Source: Gymnogyps californianus (taxonomy: Eukaryota; Chordata; Aves; Accipitriformes; Cathartidae). From it: a DNA stretch of 64,000 nucleotides. Where the stretch lies: contig NC_059472.1 of NCBI RefSeq assembly GCF_018139145.2, positions 101,196,877 through 101,260,876 on the forward strand, in the 5' to 3' direction. Below, piece by piece: positions 39,101 through 52,210 of the stretch. The notes beneath the pieces were generated by a model. The model searched no databases and was not told the DNA's origin. It saw nothing but the letters and a program-made list of their open reading frames with translations. Every line of letters begins with the position of its first letter. The first letter of the stretch is position 1. The translations under genes and the position numbers were made by a program.

Positions 39101-42100
39101 GCAATTTGTGAAGTTGCTGGCAAAATACAAAATTTATAAATAAGTTAAAATACACTGTAGTAAATGAAGAGTGGAAAAATAATCTTAACTTTAAAGTAAT
39201 TTTAAACTTAATGTGGTACTCGTATGTAGACACCTAGGAACTGTAAATTAAGTATCTAACCAATGTATTTCTTCTCAACTTTCAGTTAAAATTAAAGACC
39301 TTGCCTCACTCTTCATTATTTTTAAACTGCAGATTAATGAGCTGAAACAGGGAGAAACAGTTACAGAGCAACTGAAAACCTCACTGTGATGTAAAGCAAA
39401 GAAAATCTCACTTCTTGACAACCTGCACACTGTATCCATATAGTTCAGTGTTTGATACGTCAGGAAAAGTTTTTGTGCCCCTAAGCTCCTTTGTTTTGGG
39501 TTTTTTACTCTCACAGGACTTTGTCAGTTAGTGAAAGATATTACTGTCTCATTAAGTGCTCAGTTAATCTCAGTCACAACAGCACAATATCTGTAATCTT
39601 TTGAAATTCATATGCTACAATGCTATGTATTATTACTTATTTATACCATAAACTTTACCTTATACAAGTAAAGTGTTATGTTTAGGTTTGGGTTTTTTTT
39701 TTCCTCTGTACTTTGAATTGGATGTTGGTGTCCTTAGAAGTCAAGACCCTGTGACCTGGAGGGAAGACCTCAGGACTGGAGTTCCAGCACCCATTTCTCT
39801 GTTGCGTCTCTGCCCCTGACGGTCCCCAGCATTGGGTTTGCAGAACTTACTCTCCAGTATTTGTCCTATTCATTATAATAATGAATCCCCGATATCTTCA
39901 CTGGCACCTTCAACTGAATTCCCTTGGTACTCTGGAAGATTACTTTAAATATTGATGGCAGGTGCACATTACACTCTGTTGGCAGTCCAATAGGCCCAAT
40001 AACATGTAGTTTAAAACTGAGGGCATTGTGCTCTGTCTTGCATAGTATTTTCCTGTAGGCTTTTTTCCAAGCCACAACTGAAGTGTTTGTTGTTTCTACA
40101 AAGAATTTGCAACTGTTCATATTAGCAAATTAAAAAAAAGCGAGAGACGAATGCTTACAAGATTCCTTTCTTGGTCACACTAGTTAGTTGTTTGCAGACA
40201 CTCAGTTTTGCAGTGCCCTTATTGGACAGCTAGAAGGCCAGAGATTAAATTTTCAAAAACAAATACATGATGTTGGATGACAGGTATCAAAATTAAAGTT
40301 GATGGAATTGAGTAGCTTTAGAAATGGGACTTAAGGTTCTTTTGACAGTTTCACCTTTAATCTTTGAACAAGGCTGAAAACTTGACTATAGTTTAGTATG
40401 GCTGAGACTTGGTTTTAGATAGAGCTATTTAACTTAATCAGGCTGTCCTGGGGAACTTTATAGTTCTTGGCTTCGCAAAGGATGATGATCTGCTGGGGAA
40501 TGACTGTTTTATAAGTGAAAAGGCAAAAGTGGCTGTAGTTCTGTTTGTCTGTCCAGTCTCCTTTAAATCTTCAGTCCTGTGGGTAATACATTATCGGACC
40601 GATTCCAGTTTCCTGTTTATATAGGGTCTGGCTTTGATGCGAGTACAACAGATTAAGAAGCAGAAGCAGAGTTCCTGTTTTAGTAATTTCTCATTAAGAT
40701 GTATATAAGTCCAGTGACACTGTGCTGACAATTATTAAAAACATCAGACTGGCGAGCACATACTTTCACATCAGCACCAAAGATTTAAAGATGTACCACC
40801 TCAGCAGCAGCCCCACTACTTCATCTTTGATCAAAGCTACAGATTAGAAAGAAATTTTGCATGTTGTTTTACACGTGGTGAAGCTATAGGAAGACCATTC
40901 TGAAAAGGCTGATTTGTCTATACAAGAGAATTTAAGTAAATAATTCCTGCATTAAATTAAATCCCACAGCTTTTGTCTGAAGTTCATTTATCAGCCAAAG
41001 TGATCTGGAAACTGTTGATAGGCTTTTCTGGCAATTTGTTAGTTGCATTTTATGTTAAGAAGTCATGCTTTACTTGCAGTTTCAATGTCTTTAGCAAAGT
41101 TTCTTGCCATTATCTCTTACTATGCCTTTGCTGATAAATTATAGTTCTCCTCAGTACAGAGCTCCTCCTCTCTGGGACTGGGATACAGTAACCCATTGCC
41201 CTGACTCTTGCCATTGTGCTAATGATTTGTCTGGCAGCCCAAAATTTTTGTTTCGATGTGGAATTCTGTTATTCCTTGCGTGAAGTAATGTTCTGTTGAT
41301 GTGTCATCTGGTACAGCAATACACCTCCACCAGAGTGGTCTGCAAACCACATACTCTTCTTGTTCAAAGACAGACAGTAGAAAACCACTTATTCTATGTC
41401 AAAATAATAATAATTAAAAAGCATTTCAATATAATTCTTTATGTTTTTAAATAGACTTAAATGTCCTAAGTGGTAAGTGTTAAGCCTATTGCCGCAAAAG
41501 AAGTGTAGTAATTCAGAGTAAACTGGTGATGAACTCTACAAGAAGGTGAACTCTACAAAAAGTCCGAGCTACTTGGAAGTTCATGTGGGCAGGCCAGGAC
41601 ACTTTTTCCCTCAGTCTGTGGCTTCTCTTGGAAAAAGGTTTGCGATGACCCTGCTCCACATTACCTTTTCCTGAGTTAACTTTCCAAGTTGATTAGCGAT
41701 ACTAAAGTGTGTATTGTAATAGGACTTGTATGTAGTAAGTTTCCAACCCAGGTAACCCTGGAAAACCTCCTCAGTTCTTTTCCCCAGCAACACTGGCTGT
41801 AAAAATCAGAGCAATGCAAGGTGCCTAGGATACTCTTTTCAAGCTACATTTTGCGTTACCAAGTTTGCTAGTCTTATAGTTTAATTGGTATGTGAACTTA
41901 ACACACCATTTTCTCTTTATGAGTTGTTGATGTGTTACAAACCCCTGTTATTTTGTATTTGCCTTCTTTGGGAGTTTCATCAAGAAATGATAAATGTGCC
42001 TGTGCATATGAATTCCATTATATGCAATATAATTCCAGTAACAGTATCTATGATAACTGTAGCATGATACCAAGAACAGAAAGCTTATACTTACAGCTAT

Positions 42101-44307
42101 TTGAATAATCACTTCACTACCTATTTACATTTGAAGTATAGAACTGGCTAGATTTAATTTCTGCTCTGGTGTATGTTTATCCTCTTACTGACTTTTTGCT
42201 TTCTGCTACTTATGGTTGTGTAATTTACATTTACTTAATGATCCAGAATATTTAGAAAATAGAAAAAGTATCATCTGCTATAAAAGTACTCCCATCAGAA
42301 AAGGATTAGTTGTCAAACGTTAAAACTAAATAAGATCCGGTTGAGCATAATTAAGCCAGGACTTGCACTTAATAAGATGTATACATGTGTATTGGAACTG
42401 CTGAATTCAGAGGTGGACTGGGTTATTCTTATATTAGTTTTGAAGTTATTAGCTCTTGAAAAAAGAACTTAAAATGAAGATAGTTTATTAAGCTCAGCCC
42501 TGCTATCTTTAGTGAGATACCATGAGACTTCTTTCATGGAAGCTTCCTTCTTCCCTCCCACACGCAGTAAAATCAGGGCAATTTAGCTTTCTTTGGAAAG
42601 GGCCCCCAACAGATTTTTTTAAAGTCACATTTACTGCATGTGCTTGTGGAACAATAGACCTTGAATAGGGTTTTTTGTAGGTATGTGATGTGAGAGCAGA
42701 GCTCACCATATTAAATTCAGTTGAAATCTTATGTCCATTTATATAATCTCCCTACCAAGGGAGTGTTCAGTGTGTCTCAGGAATCTCTGTGAACACATCA
42801 GATTATTGTGGTGTTCACATGTTATCAATCGATAGGCCTGAGAAAACAATATATTGGTCAGTATAATTCCTAAATTCATTATTGCTAAAATACCAGGATT
42901 TTGATTTTACTCTTCTTTGGATGTCACGTTGCTAAACTGACATGTAGGGAACTTGGAAGGTGACTGAAGAACCAAATGCTTCTCGAGACAAATCCTTACA
43001 TCATCCGTGCATTGCACAAGTATATTCATGGGGATAAATTCCTTAGAGGGGCTTTAAACTGTATAAGGGAGCCTAATAGGATTTACAAGCTGTAAAGTTG
43101 GTTAGCACAGTTTATAGCCTACTTGGATGGGTATGGTCTATATTTTTTTTTCAGGCCAAGGTCAATGGTATAAATGGTGCTGTAAAAACTGCCTGTAAAT
43201 AACTGCAAAAGATACCTGCTGACTGAGGCAAGACACTTTCAACAAACATTTGTGTTTGTAAAGTAAATTTTTAGAGCTGGAGCAGAAAAGTGGAAGACAA
43301 CTTTTGCCAGAGCTAGACCATAGCTCTGGAGTTTGGGTTGATTTTTTTTTTTTTTAACTGCTTTCTCATGACATCACTTTTTCAAGAGTTTTTTTTTTTT
43401 TCCTGTCTGGTAACTATAGTTGGTGATGAACAGAGGACATTTGCTTTCCTGGATTGTTTGGGCTAATGTCTCTGGGTGCAAAATGGGACTTCTTTTTCTG
43501 AAGTGGATTGTACAAAAATTTCTACTTGGAGCCACTTACTGCCATACTCATGAGGCCACTTGACCCATGTCATGAGACCCCTTAACACATTCTGTGACCA
43601 ACTGCTTTTGAAAGGAATGGAAATGTCACAAGCCAATTATTGTAACATATAAATGACATATTGAGACAAGACCGTACCTGCGTTCAATGAGTGTAACGAG
43701 GTGGGGGCTTGCATTTTGAAACCCTGTGGTTACCTTGCTTAATTACCTGTTGTCCGCCTTCTGCAAGAGGAGCTGTGAGGCTTGGCTGGTCCTCGTGGGA
43801 TGCCTGCAGGCAGCCGCTGGCAGCAGGCATTGCCAGCACGTTGCTGCCAGTGTTTAGAAATTGTTGTACTGCCACTTGGGACTGGGTAAACCGAGTCTTC
43901 AGTTATGTATCTGAACACTGCAGCCATTTAACCCTGCTTCTTAGGTCCTCTCTATCCTCTTAACACAAGTGCACGTTGAATTTCAGTCAGCCAAGAAATG
44001 TAGACCTGTGAGGCTGGCCCCATGCCAAGGCTTGTTTGGCATGCTGTAGGGTCAGGCTGTTACAGGGGTGCCCTCAGCCGACGGGGAGTGGCTGAAATGG
44101 TAAGCCTGCATGCCTTGGTTAAATATAGTCAGCATACAGGTAACGTTTATACCTGGTTTGATTTATTCCAATATTTATTTCCACTGGGACAATGTTTTAT
44201 TCTGCTTTAAATCCAACATGGAAGAGATACGGCATGTCTAAAGATGTAGGTCCATGCATCTGCTGTGTAACTGGCATGTCTTTGTCGACACTAGATATAT
44301 GAAGTGC

Positions 44308-44312
44308 TCAAG
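44308..44312. repeat. Target-site duplication, left copy
   Basis: TCAAG directly abuts the left end of the solo LTR and matches the right copy exactly. Confidence 0.9.
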
Positions 44313-44916
44313 TGTCGTGGTTTAACCCCAGTCAGCAGCCAAGCACCATGCAGCCACTCCCTCACTCCCCTCACCGCCCCCGCTCCCAGTGGGATGGGGA
44401 CGAGAATTGGGAAAGAAGGTAGAACTCATGGGTTGAGATAAGAACACTTTAATAACTAAAGTAAAATATAATACTAACAATAGTAATAATGAAATATAAT
44501 AATAATAGTAATGAAAAGGAATATAACAAAAAAAGAAGAGGGGAAAAAAGGAAAAAAAAAGAACAGTGATGCACAATGCAGTTGCTCACCACCCGCTGAC
44601 CGATGCCAGAGCCGCGATCTGCTCCTCCTGGCCAGCTCCCCCTGTTTATATACTGGGCATGACGTTCCATGGTATGGAATAGCCCTTTGGCTAGTTCAGG
44701 TCAGCTGCCCCGGCTATGCTCCCTCCCAGCTTCTTGCACACCTGCTTGCTGGCAGAGCATGGGAAACTGAAAAGTCCTTGGCTTAAGATAAGCGCTACTT
44801 AGCAACTACTAAAACATCAGAGTGTTATCAACAGTATTCTCGCACTAAATCCAAAACACAGCACTGTACCAGCTACTAAGAAGAGAGTTAACTCTATCCC
44901 AGCCGAAACCAGGACA
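44313..44916 (-). mobile_element. Solo LTR of an ERVL-like avian endogenous retrovirus
   Basis: This 604-bp element begins TG and ends CA on either strand. Its termini are imperfect inverted repeats (tgtcctggttt on minus, tgtcgtggttt on plus). The 5-bp sequence TCAAG sits immediately outside both ends (44,308-44,312 and 44,917-44,921), which is a target-site duplication. On the minus strand a TATA box (GTATATAAAC) lies at 44,644-44,653 and an ATTAAA polyadenylation-type hexamer at 44,448-44,453, in the right order for U3-R-U5. No gag, pol or env sequence flanks it, so it is a solo LTR left by recombination between two LTRs. The 5-bp duplication and the terminal sequence resemble class III (ERVL) LTRs common in birds; the family name is recognition rather than alignment. 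Confidence 0.93.
44455..44570. repeat. A-rich AAT-type low-complexity tract inside the LTR
   Basis: An almost G/C-free run of AAT and A-rich units lies within the solo LTR, downstream of its polyadenylation-type hexamer in plus coordinates. It is probably a microsatellite that expanded after or within the LTR family. It also produces several meaningless low-complexity open frames on both strands. Confidence 0.85.
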
Positions 44917-44921
44917 TCAAG
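44917..44921. repeat. Target-site duplication, right copy
   Basis: TCAAG directly abuts the right end of the solo LTR and is identical to the left copy. Confidence 0.9.
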
Positions 44922-47900
44922 AAAACAGAAAAATCAAAGCTTTGCTCGTATTTGTACTTCTTTCTGTTATGGGTGTGATGTTGGAAGCAAAGCTGAATCT
45001 GTACAACTAAACGGAGTGACTCTGAAGTCCTCCATGGAGGAGCTGCATGGATAGGCCACCACAGCAGCTGGCCGACCTGCCTTTTGCAGTGTGGGGTGAT
45101 GTTTGCATCCCAAAACAGTCTCCACAGAGAGTCTCCAATATTACTTTCTTCTCCCTAATATCTGTGAGAGACTTCCTAAAGAGAAGATGGCAGTCCCTAG
45201 GCGGATGTGCTATCACAGTCCTTGCAAGAGGTGGTTAGTACAGCTGCCTTTCCCTTACCGGAGATGAACTTCTGCTCCTAACTCATGGTCATGTACCATG
45301 TTTACTGTGCTCCCTCTTTTCATGCAGCAGTTAAATATCATGGCAATGTGCATGTAATAAAACTTGAAGATCACTAAATAGTTTGTATGGCATTAAATAC
45401 ATAGAAATGGAGCAGCCAGCAGCTAGGAACTGTAACTATGTCAGCAACACCACTACCACCATGACTACCAGTACTTAAACTGGATGCTCCAGGTCTACCT
45501 AGCTGCTGTTGCCTGAGTGGATTTAGCAGCATGTAACACAAGTTCTTCCTGCGCCAATCAGGCATTGTATCTTGAACACAACAATAGAAAAATAAATAAA
45601 ATAACAATTTAAAAAGCCCAACCACAACAACATACTGCCTCTGTTTTTAACAGTGAGATAGCAAAAGCTTACAATGATGCTTTTCTCGTTGGCTGTTGCA
45701 GTTACTCAAGAAGAGTTTCAAGAAATTGCGATTTTACTGTTTCAGGCAGGAGGAAAAAAACCAAACCAAACAGTCCAAACAAACAGCTTATAGAAGAAGA
45801 AAAAAATAATTTGAAGTTTAAAATAGCATTTTAAAAAGAGAAAAACAAATCCTAACGTTTATCATTCCGTTGCAAAATATCTCTAGGCAGAGCTAAGGCC
45901 CTTTTTTGCCACATAGGCCTCTTTCCAAGTAGAGAGGGCCAGAGTGGCAGGCAGAGTTTTGCAAACTATCCCATTACTTTGGAGCACATTTAGCCCTCAG
46001 TTTTGTATGCATTGTGAGCAGCTTCAGTTTTAAGCTTTGAGCTATTATATATGTAATTGGTATTTTAGAAATATATGTGACAAATAGGAGATATTTTATT
46101 GGTGATAGTTACTGGAGTTTGTTACATTGCAAAGGTATAGATGTAGATACAGTTTTGCTTACTATTAAATACTCAAAGCCTGAGTTACATGGGATAGTTG
46201 GGATATAAAGCAGGGCTTTTTTTTGTCTTTGCTGGCTTTTACTGTAAGCCAGTGAAAGAACTTGGCAGTGTTTGTTTATCGTTTCTGGAATATGTCAAAA
46301 CTTCCTAATGCACATGTTTTCCAGATGCTAAAATGAAGACGCTTAGCGTTTGGGGTTTTTATTTTTATCCAGCAGTGACGGCCTTGGAGCAAGTGACATT
46401 CAATCAATAAGTTACATTTTCTTTTTTTGAAGGTAGCTATAAGAGTATGATATAGAGAAAAGAACTGCAACTGTGTGAAGTGCAGTTCATACGAGAAATT
46501 ATTGTCACAGCTCCTAATGCCAAGTGCACTGGCCTGGAACAGGGAGAGCTGGAACAAAATAGAAATTAAGAAAAAAAGTTGACTCCCTGCCTTTAATCAG
46601 TAAGCAGTACTGCGACCCCTGTAAGTATGAAATAACCCATAAAAGAGCTCACGTTGAAACAACTGTTTGGAAAACTACATGGAATTATGGTATTTGCATC
46701 TCTCAAGAGGCTGTTCATTTATAAGATATGCGTTTTGCTCTGCTTGGAGGTATATATGTTGTCTTCAGCTGAGTGTTATTGTGCTGCATAATATTTGTTG
46801 TTGGGAAAGTTTAATTTAGCAAGTTTTAACCATGGACAAATATCAAATGTATTCTGTGATTAAGCTTTGGGTTTGTCTTAGATACCAGTATTTTAAGTTC
46901 TAGACATGAAACTATGTAAAGCTCTCTAATGGCTCTTAAAGGAAACCACAAACTGTTTCTTGAGTTGGTTATACAAGGAGTCACTCCAAGGGACTTGGTC
47001 CTGCAGCCCTTGAAGTCAATAGCTGAGCTCCCATAGATTTTTGTGGTGCAGGCACGGCGCACTCTGCCTTGCACAGGAGCCAGCTGAAATCAGCCCTCGT
47101 GCTCCGTCAGACAGTTCAAAGCTAGCAAAGCTGTCATCATCGCTGGCAAGCCCGAGGGGTAAAGCAAGGACAGGGAGAGGCTGCCAGAGCAGTTCCCGGC
47201 GCTGAACTCTCCCAGGTCACTCCTCCGGCACTCGCTCCAGCAGAGGTGCAAGCAGTGGCAGGGACGAGCACCAGGCAGCCACCCGGGCTCTGGCCGGTGG
47301 GCTGAGGATAACACTGGCCTTTCGGGCTTGTGTGCTGCAAGCTGTGGCTTCTGTTTTCAACGGCCAGCTTCTCTTACGTGTGTATTTCATCCAAACTTTG
47401 AAAATTTCAAGCACGTGCGGGAAGTGTTGGGGTGTGCAGACACCGCCACAAGCAGTGCAAGCTGGCAGAACTGTTGCTGGCCGAAGAGTGCTCATGTGTG
47501 CAGATGCCGGGACTGAAATTGTGATACAATTTCTGCAAGATCTTGTACCTGCATTTGAAGTGAAAGCTCACGCACGTGCTCTGTGGACACACACAGGCTC
47601 AAAAGCAGCCCTGCTGGAAATTTACCTTTGCTGCAGTCACACAAAGTGACTAGAAACCCAGCACATACATTTGCAGTTAAATACAATCTTTCTAGCCCAT
47701 GTATTATTCAAAGGAAGCTTATCTTATGGAGGGTCCTATTATTCAACTGATGGCATTAAATGTTGATATAAACCTTTAAGTAAAAGAAGTAGTTATTCTC
47801 CTCCACCATGTCTGTGCTATTTGATAATGTATGTAAAAATAAACGTGTGTGTGCACATGCATGCGTGGGTGTATGTGATCTCATGGCCCATGTTAAATGT

Positions 47901-47944
47901 TGAAGCATTCACTAGTGGTTCCATTATAGGTAGGCTCACTCAGG
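44922..47944. other. Unique non-coding sequence with a GC-richer patch
   Basis: The stretch 47,040-47,520 is GC-richer than its surroundings and holds six overlapping open frames of 60-105 codons on both strands, which argues for composition rather than coding. Elsewhere the sequence is AT-rich and unremarkable. Confidence 0.55.
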
Positions 47945-48260
47945 ATGTGCTTTTTCTTTGACAATGCCATGTAGCAATGCCTTGATTAATATTATTACTC
48001 TAAGGAATATAATAAAAAAATTCCAGCGGAGCAAGAAAATTATTGTTACAATAAAAGCTATTCAAATGAACATGCTTATTAACATGCCTCTCAATTGCAC
48101 AGAGACTAAAAGACAGAGAGCACGTTCTCCTCTTCGACGTTGCTCTGCATATTTTGTCATTATGCTGCAGAGCTGTCGCGACTGCTGTCTCCTGGTTATG
48201 ACTTTCAAATCCCAGTTGATGATTAATACCTTTGGCTCAGACAATTGTAAAAGGCCGGTG
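47945..48260. promoter_or_regulatory. Candidate conserved non-coding element with SOX-like motif
   Basis: The sequence holds ATTGTTACAAT at 48,042-48,052, an inverted pair of SOX-like half sites. Next come an octamer-like attcaaatgaacatgc near 48,060 and TTAAT words. It is repeat-free. A 102-codon frame overlaps it but has no motif. Enhancer function is an inference from motif texture only. Confidence 0.22.
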
Positions 48261-49309
48261 CTGTAGCTGCATACATTTTTGCACTGCTCTGGCAGTAGTG
48301 ATGTGCATCGCAATGTGGAGGGACATGGAGGGTGGAAGGGAGCTGAGAGAGAGGAAGAAAGAGAGTGTCACGCAAGAAATAATTTTTTCCATATGGTTTC
48401 TCCATTTGTCAGGTCAGCACTCAGACAGGTTTGACTAGAAAGCACATAGCATGAATGCCTTGCATTTCTGCAGCACCTTTTACTTACAGACATCCTTAAG
48501 TCTCCTGTGAGAAGAAAAAAATCTAGGACTCATGGATAAAGTCCATTCAGTGTCCTCAGGTAAAGAGGAAGAGTGGACAAGGTGCAGAATTTCATCCAGG
48601 TTTTGCTGGAAACTGTACCTTTGCCAGGGAAAGAGTGTCCCTGGGCTGACTGTGTAGGGTCACATAAAAGCTTAGAAGGAAGGCAGCAGGTACACTTTGT
48701 GGCAATAACAAAGTTAAATCTGCGAAACTACTGATGTACACTCAAGGTACATAAATGTAATCATGAGTAGAAAATGAATGAGAAATTCATGAAGGTATTA
48801 TGGGATCCTTGATATTCCCATATCTGTTTTCTAGGACTGCTCTGGCTATCTCTTCTTTCTCCCATCTTCACCTGCTCTCTGTGTATTCACCTTTCCTTTT
48901 GGTATTTTCTGTTCCACCATACCATCCACTCATCCCTTCTCAAATTCCCTTTTCTCTCAGTCCCAGTGCCTCTCACATGGCTATTTGGGCCCCTCTCTTA
49001 AATGCAGGCAAAAGCAGTTGCAAAGTTTTAGTGCATAGATGATTGTCCAAAACAAGTCTAATGCACACAAAAATTAGTTTGGAGAACGTGTATACACACT
49101 GGTGTGCAGCGTGGTGTATAATGGTGAGTGTGCAATAGCTGGTGTTTGTATAATTTATTATGGAAATTTATCTGTCTCTGAAAAATACAACGTCAGCCTC
49201 TTTCGGACTGGGATGCTGAGTGGGCTGGGTATTTGTGAACAATACTGTTATGAGTCGTACCCTTCCCCTTTGTCACTGAGGATGTTTGCTCAGATTTAAG
49301 TATTGTTTT

Positions 49310-49700
49310 TGTTTTGGCAGAGGCCGAAAGCTGGGAGCAGGAAGCGGCTGCACCCTGACGGCTGTCATTTCCCCTGCGCGCGACTCCTGTTTACTGCCAG
49401 CTGCTTTCTTACAGCCACATCGCCCGGGCTTTGATATGACCGGGCCCGTTGCTGACTCAGAGCTAGTAAACTTTCTGTGGCTATCTGCTCGTTTGTGCTG
49501 TTCTTCACAAACGATAAGGTCAGCCTGGGAAAAAAAAAAAAAAAATAATTAAAAAAATAATCGTAGGATCTTTCACAATCCTCTGCTTGGATTAGGGTAC
49601 GTGTGTTCCCACTGAGTCAGTAAATGATGACGGCCGGAAACGTCTCAAGTGGACGGTGGGGAGCTGGGCAGACCTCTGATGCAGAAGCTGCTTTTCCAGC
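49310..49700. promoter_or_regulatory. CpG-containing patch with two AP-1-type sites
   Basis: CpGs are clustered at 49,322-49,446 and 49,620-49,710. TGACTCA is at 49,453-49,459 (in gctgactcag, half of a Maf-type site) and TGAGTCA at 49,613-49,619. They are separated by an A15 run near 49,531. AP-1 words also occur elsewhere in the window at about the chance rate, so this is weak evidence for an enhancer. Confidence 0.2.
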
Positions 49701-49799
49701 AGGATGCGGAGGAGATCCTGGTAGACAGATGGCTGGCTGCCCAGTTTGCAATGTGTCCTCTCAGGCCTCACTCTGAATTCCTCCCCCCGTAAAAGCTTT

Positions 49800-50090
49800 C
49801 ATTACATTTTGTCACTTGATACATTAGTTTGTTTTAATGCACTGGAACCACACGTACATTTAGCAGCCTCTTTCTGCTTGTTTTATGGGGCTCCACTGTG
49901 TTTGGAAATGAATTAAAGCGTCTGAAAGGCTTGGCAGTTTCATTAGAGAAGGACAGTCCAATCCAAATTAGTGTAACTCACTTAAAATTGAAGTAAAATG
50001 TTTTAAGGAGAGTGATCTGATAAATATTGGCTTAAACTAATTGGATTTTCAATAGACAAATTACTGCATTTTTCTCATTACTTAGTGCTC
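49800..50090. promoter_or_regulatory. Candidate conserved non-coding element
   Basis: Repeat-free, AT-rich but complex sequence with several TAATT/ATTAG words (near 49,910, 49,967 and 50,038) and no open frame. It resembles ultraconserved-type vertebrate enhancer sequence. This is a judgement on texture alone. Confidence 0.25.
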
Positions 50091-52190
50091 TGTAAGGCTT
50101 TCACATTGTATGGAAGAGTACAGTTCCCTGCTATGGGGCTGAGAAGGATGAGTGAAATCACTGACTGAAGGTGCTTTCTGACTCTTTGGCTGCTGGGGAG
50201 GCTGGCTGGCTCAGGGATGCTGTGCAGCTCAGCCCTCCGGGCTGCTTGGCTTGCTGTTGAAGGGGTGTTGCCATTTTCCAGTGCACTCACACAGGTTTGC
50301 TAATCCTCATGCTCATTGCATGGGTGAGATGATTGGCAGGCTGCCAGTGACCTCTCCGAAAGAAGGCACTCACCAGGATAAGCACAGTGTAAAGCCTCTA
50401 GTGTTACATATATAGGGTAGCCGTTTTTTTTTTTCCCAATAAGCAACAGCCATGCTTATTTCCAGTTAAGGGGGACAGGAAACAGTGTGTGTCCTTTCAA
50501 AGTCAACTTCTGTATTCCAGTAAGCTATGAATTACAACTAAATAGAATCTAAATAAATATTCAGTTATTATGGGTTTTTTTGAAAGTATTATTATCCCCA
50601 ACAGAAAAGGAAAATATGCAGGGATTCTTAAAACCTTATCTAATGTTGGGAGCACCATCTTTTGATTCCTTCCAAAACACGTTTTCTGAAAAGAACTGGC
50701 ATGCATTTATTTGATTCCCGCTGCTCGTTCAAGAATTCCCCTCTCATGAATGTCAAAGCAGATGTCCTATGGAGAAAGGAGCTGCTCCTCAAAAATGTTT
50801 TCAATAAGGTACAAGAGCATGTGGCCTGAGAGGTGGTGTAGAGAAGTGAAACAGCTTCTTGTTCATTAGTACTGAAATGTTTGTATGAGCAGCAATAATA
50901 ACAGTGGATTTTAGTGTCTGCAGTATGAAATTGCATGTGGATGCGGTTAGATAATATTGACAGTCGCAATGGTGAGTATGCAAATAATACCATGATATTC
51001 TTCCATCTAACTTCCTGTGTAGGGAAAATGGAGTGGTGCTGTGAAGAGTTACTGAGCCATTTTTCTAATGCTAAATATCCTAAAGCAAGGTTTGTCTGTG
51101 GATTGTTTGTTCTCTCAGTTTAGGAGAGTCAGTAGTCGACTGCATGGCTGAGGCATGCAGGTATGTATTTTTTCAGGGCAGATTTGGTGTATCTCATATG
51201 AAAGCTTGACCATCCCAAGTCCAGTATCCCAGATGAAAACAGTTTCAGTCAGTGCACTGCATTTCCATATGATTATGCTGGTATGCTTATTTTTTTGTTA
51301 CCTTTTGAATAGATAATTTAAAATTGCTCTCTGTAGGGATGTTCTCTGTGTCTGTCTGCCTATCAATCTTTCTATCTGAATGCAGAAGTATTTGATTAGT
51401 GTATTTAAAGTAATAAAGATGTCAACAGTAGTGTCACATTGATTGATGCTAATTATAAGTCTTCAATGGCTCCTCTGGTTTGGCCACTCTCCTTGCAGAT
51501 TGTGATTTTATGGTTAAAATAATGCCCTGCTGTCCACAGACTCGGTCATAAATTGTGGTCTATCTTTCTTTAATGACTCCACATGCAGTGGTATAATCCC
51601 AATAACATACATTATCTTTGGTAAAAGGAAGGCAGTGACTTTCATAGAGGTGATGGATGGATTTATAAGGACTAGCTAACAGACTGGCTGGGATCACACC
51701 AGAGGCAAGGCTGATTGTTCTGCTTGTGCATTGCCATAAGCAGAAACATTAGGCAGGCAGTCTTGGATAACTGATGATTTTCATTCAGTCCCTCTATTTC
51801 CACTCCATACCATTAGTAAAAGTTAAAGAAAATGCTGAGGTGTGAATCAAGGTCTCCTATCAAAAGGCTAACTACTTAGTAAGATGTAAAAAATCTTCTG
51901 TAGGTGTCTGTCAGCTATACTGAACAAAAAGCAATGCAGATTCTTGCTTTGTGGGCATTCTCTTTAAAGTGCGTAACAAATGGTCAATGAATGCCTGTTC
52001 ACCTTACAAAAGTGCATTGCTACCATGGGGAAAATGCTACAGTTCTGAGAGAGGTCTCGCCATTTCTGGAGGAGTTTAATCATTTCACATGTATATGAAA
52101 GTGAAATTTCAGGGGACCACGCAGGGATGTGTGCAGGGATGCCTACATACATATGGATGTGTATCCAGTTACACGTGTCCATTTTTAAGT

Positions 52191-52210
52191 AGAATCACTA
52201 TAGTGATTCT
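52191..52210. repeat. Perfect 20-bp palindrome
   Basis: AGAATCACTATAGTGATTCT equals its own reverse complement with no spacer. The symmetry stops at both ends. It could be a cruciform-forming site, a dimeric binding site, or the collapsed core of a palindromic DNA-transposon relic. Confidence 0.97.

Larger units (their letters stand above)
33301..44307. other. Unique non-coding sequence
   Basis: Mostly AT-rich unique DNA. It includes the simple repeat near 35.4 kb, a near-repeat near 36.1 kb, and poly(T) runs near 35,960, 43,340 and 43,390. A GC-richer patch at about 43,740-43,860 has an 8-bp stem (43,800-43,807 with 43,823-43,830). No gene is supported. Confidence 0.6.

Noticed and set aside
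43800..43830. 8-bp perfect stem that might be a microRNA-like hairpin
   Set aside because: The stem is too short for a microRNA precursor and no known mature sequence is recognised.
44511..44786. 91-codon lysine-rich frame
   Set aside because: It is produced by the A-rich tract within the solo LTR and then LTR sequence read antisense.
47332..47649. 105-codon plus-strand frame in a GC-richer patch
   Set aside because: Several other frames on both strands are equally open over the same bases, so composition explains it.
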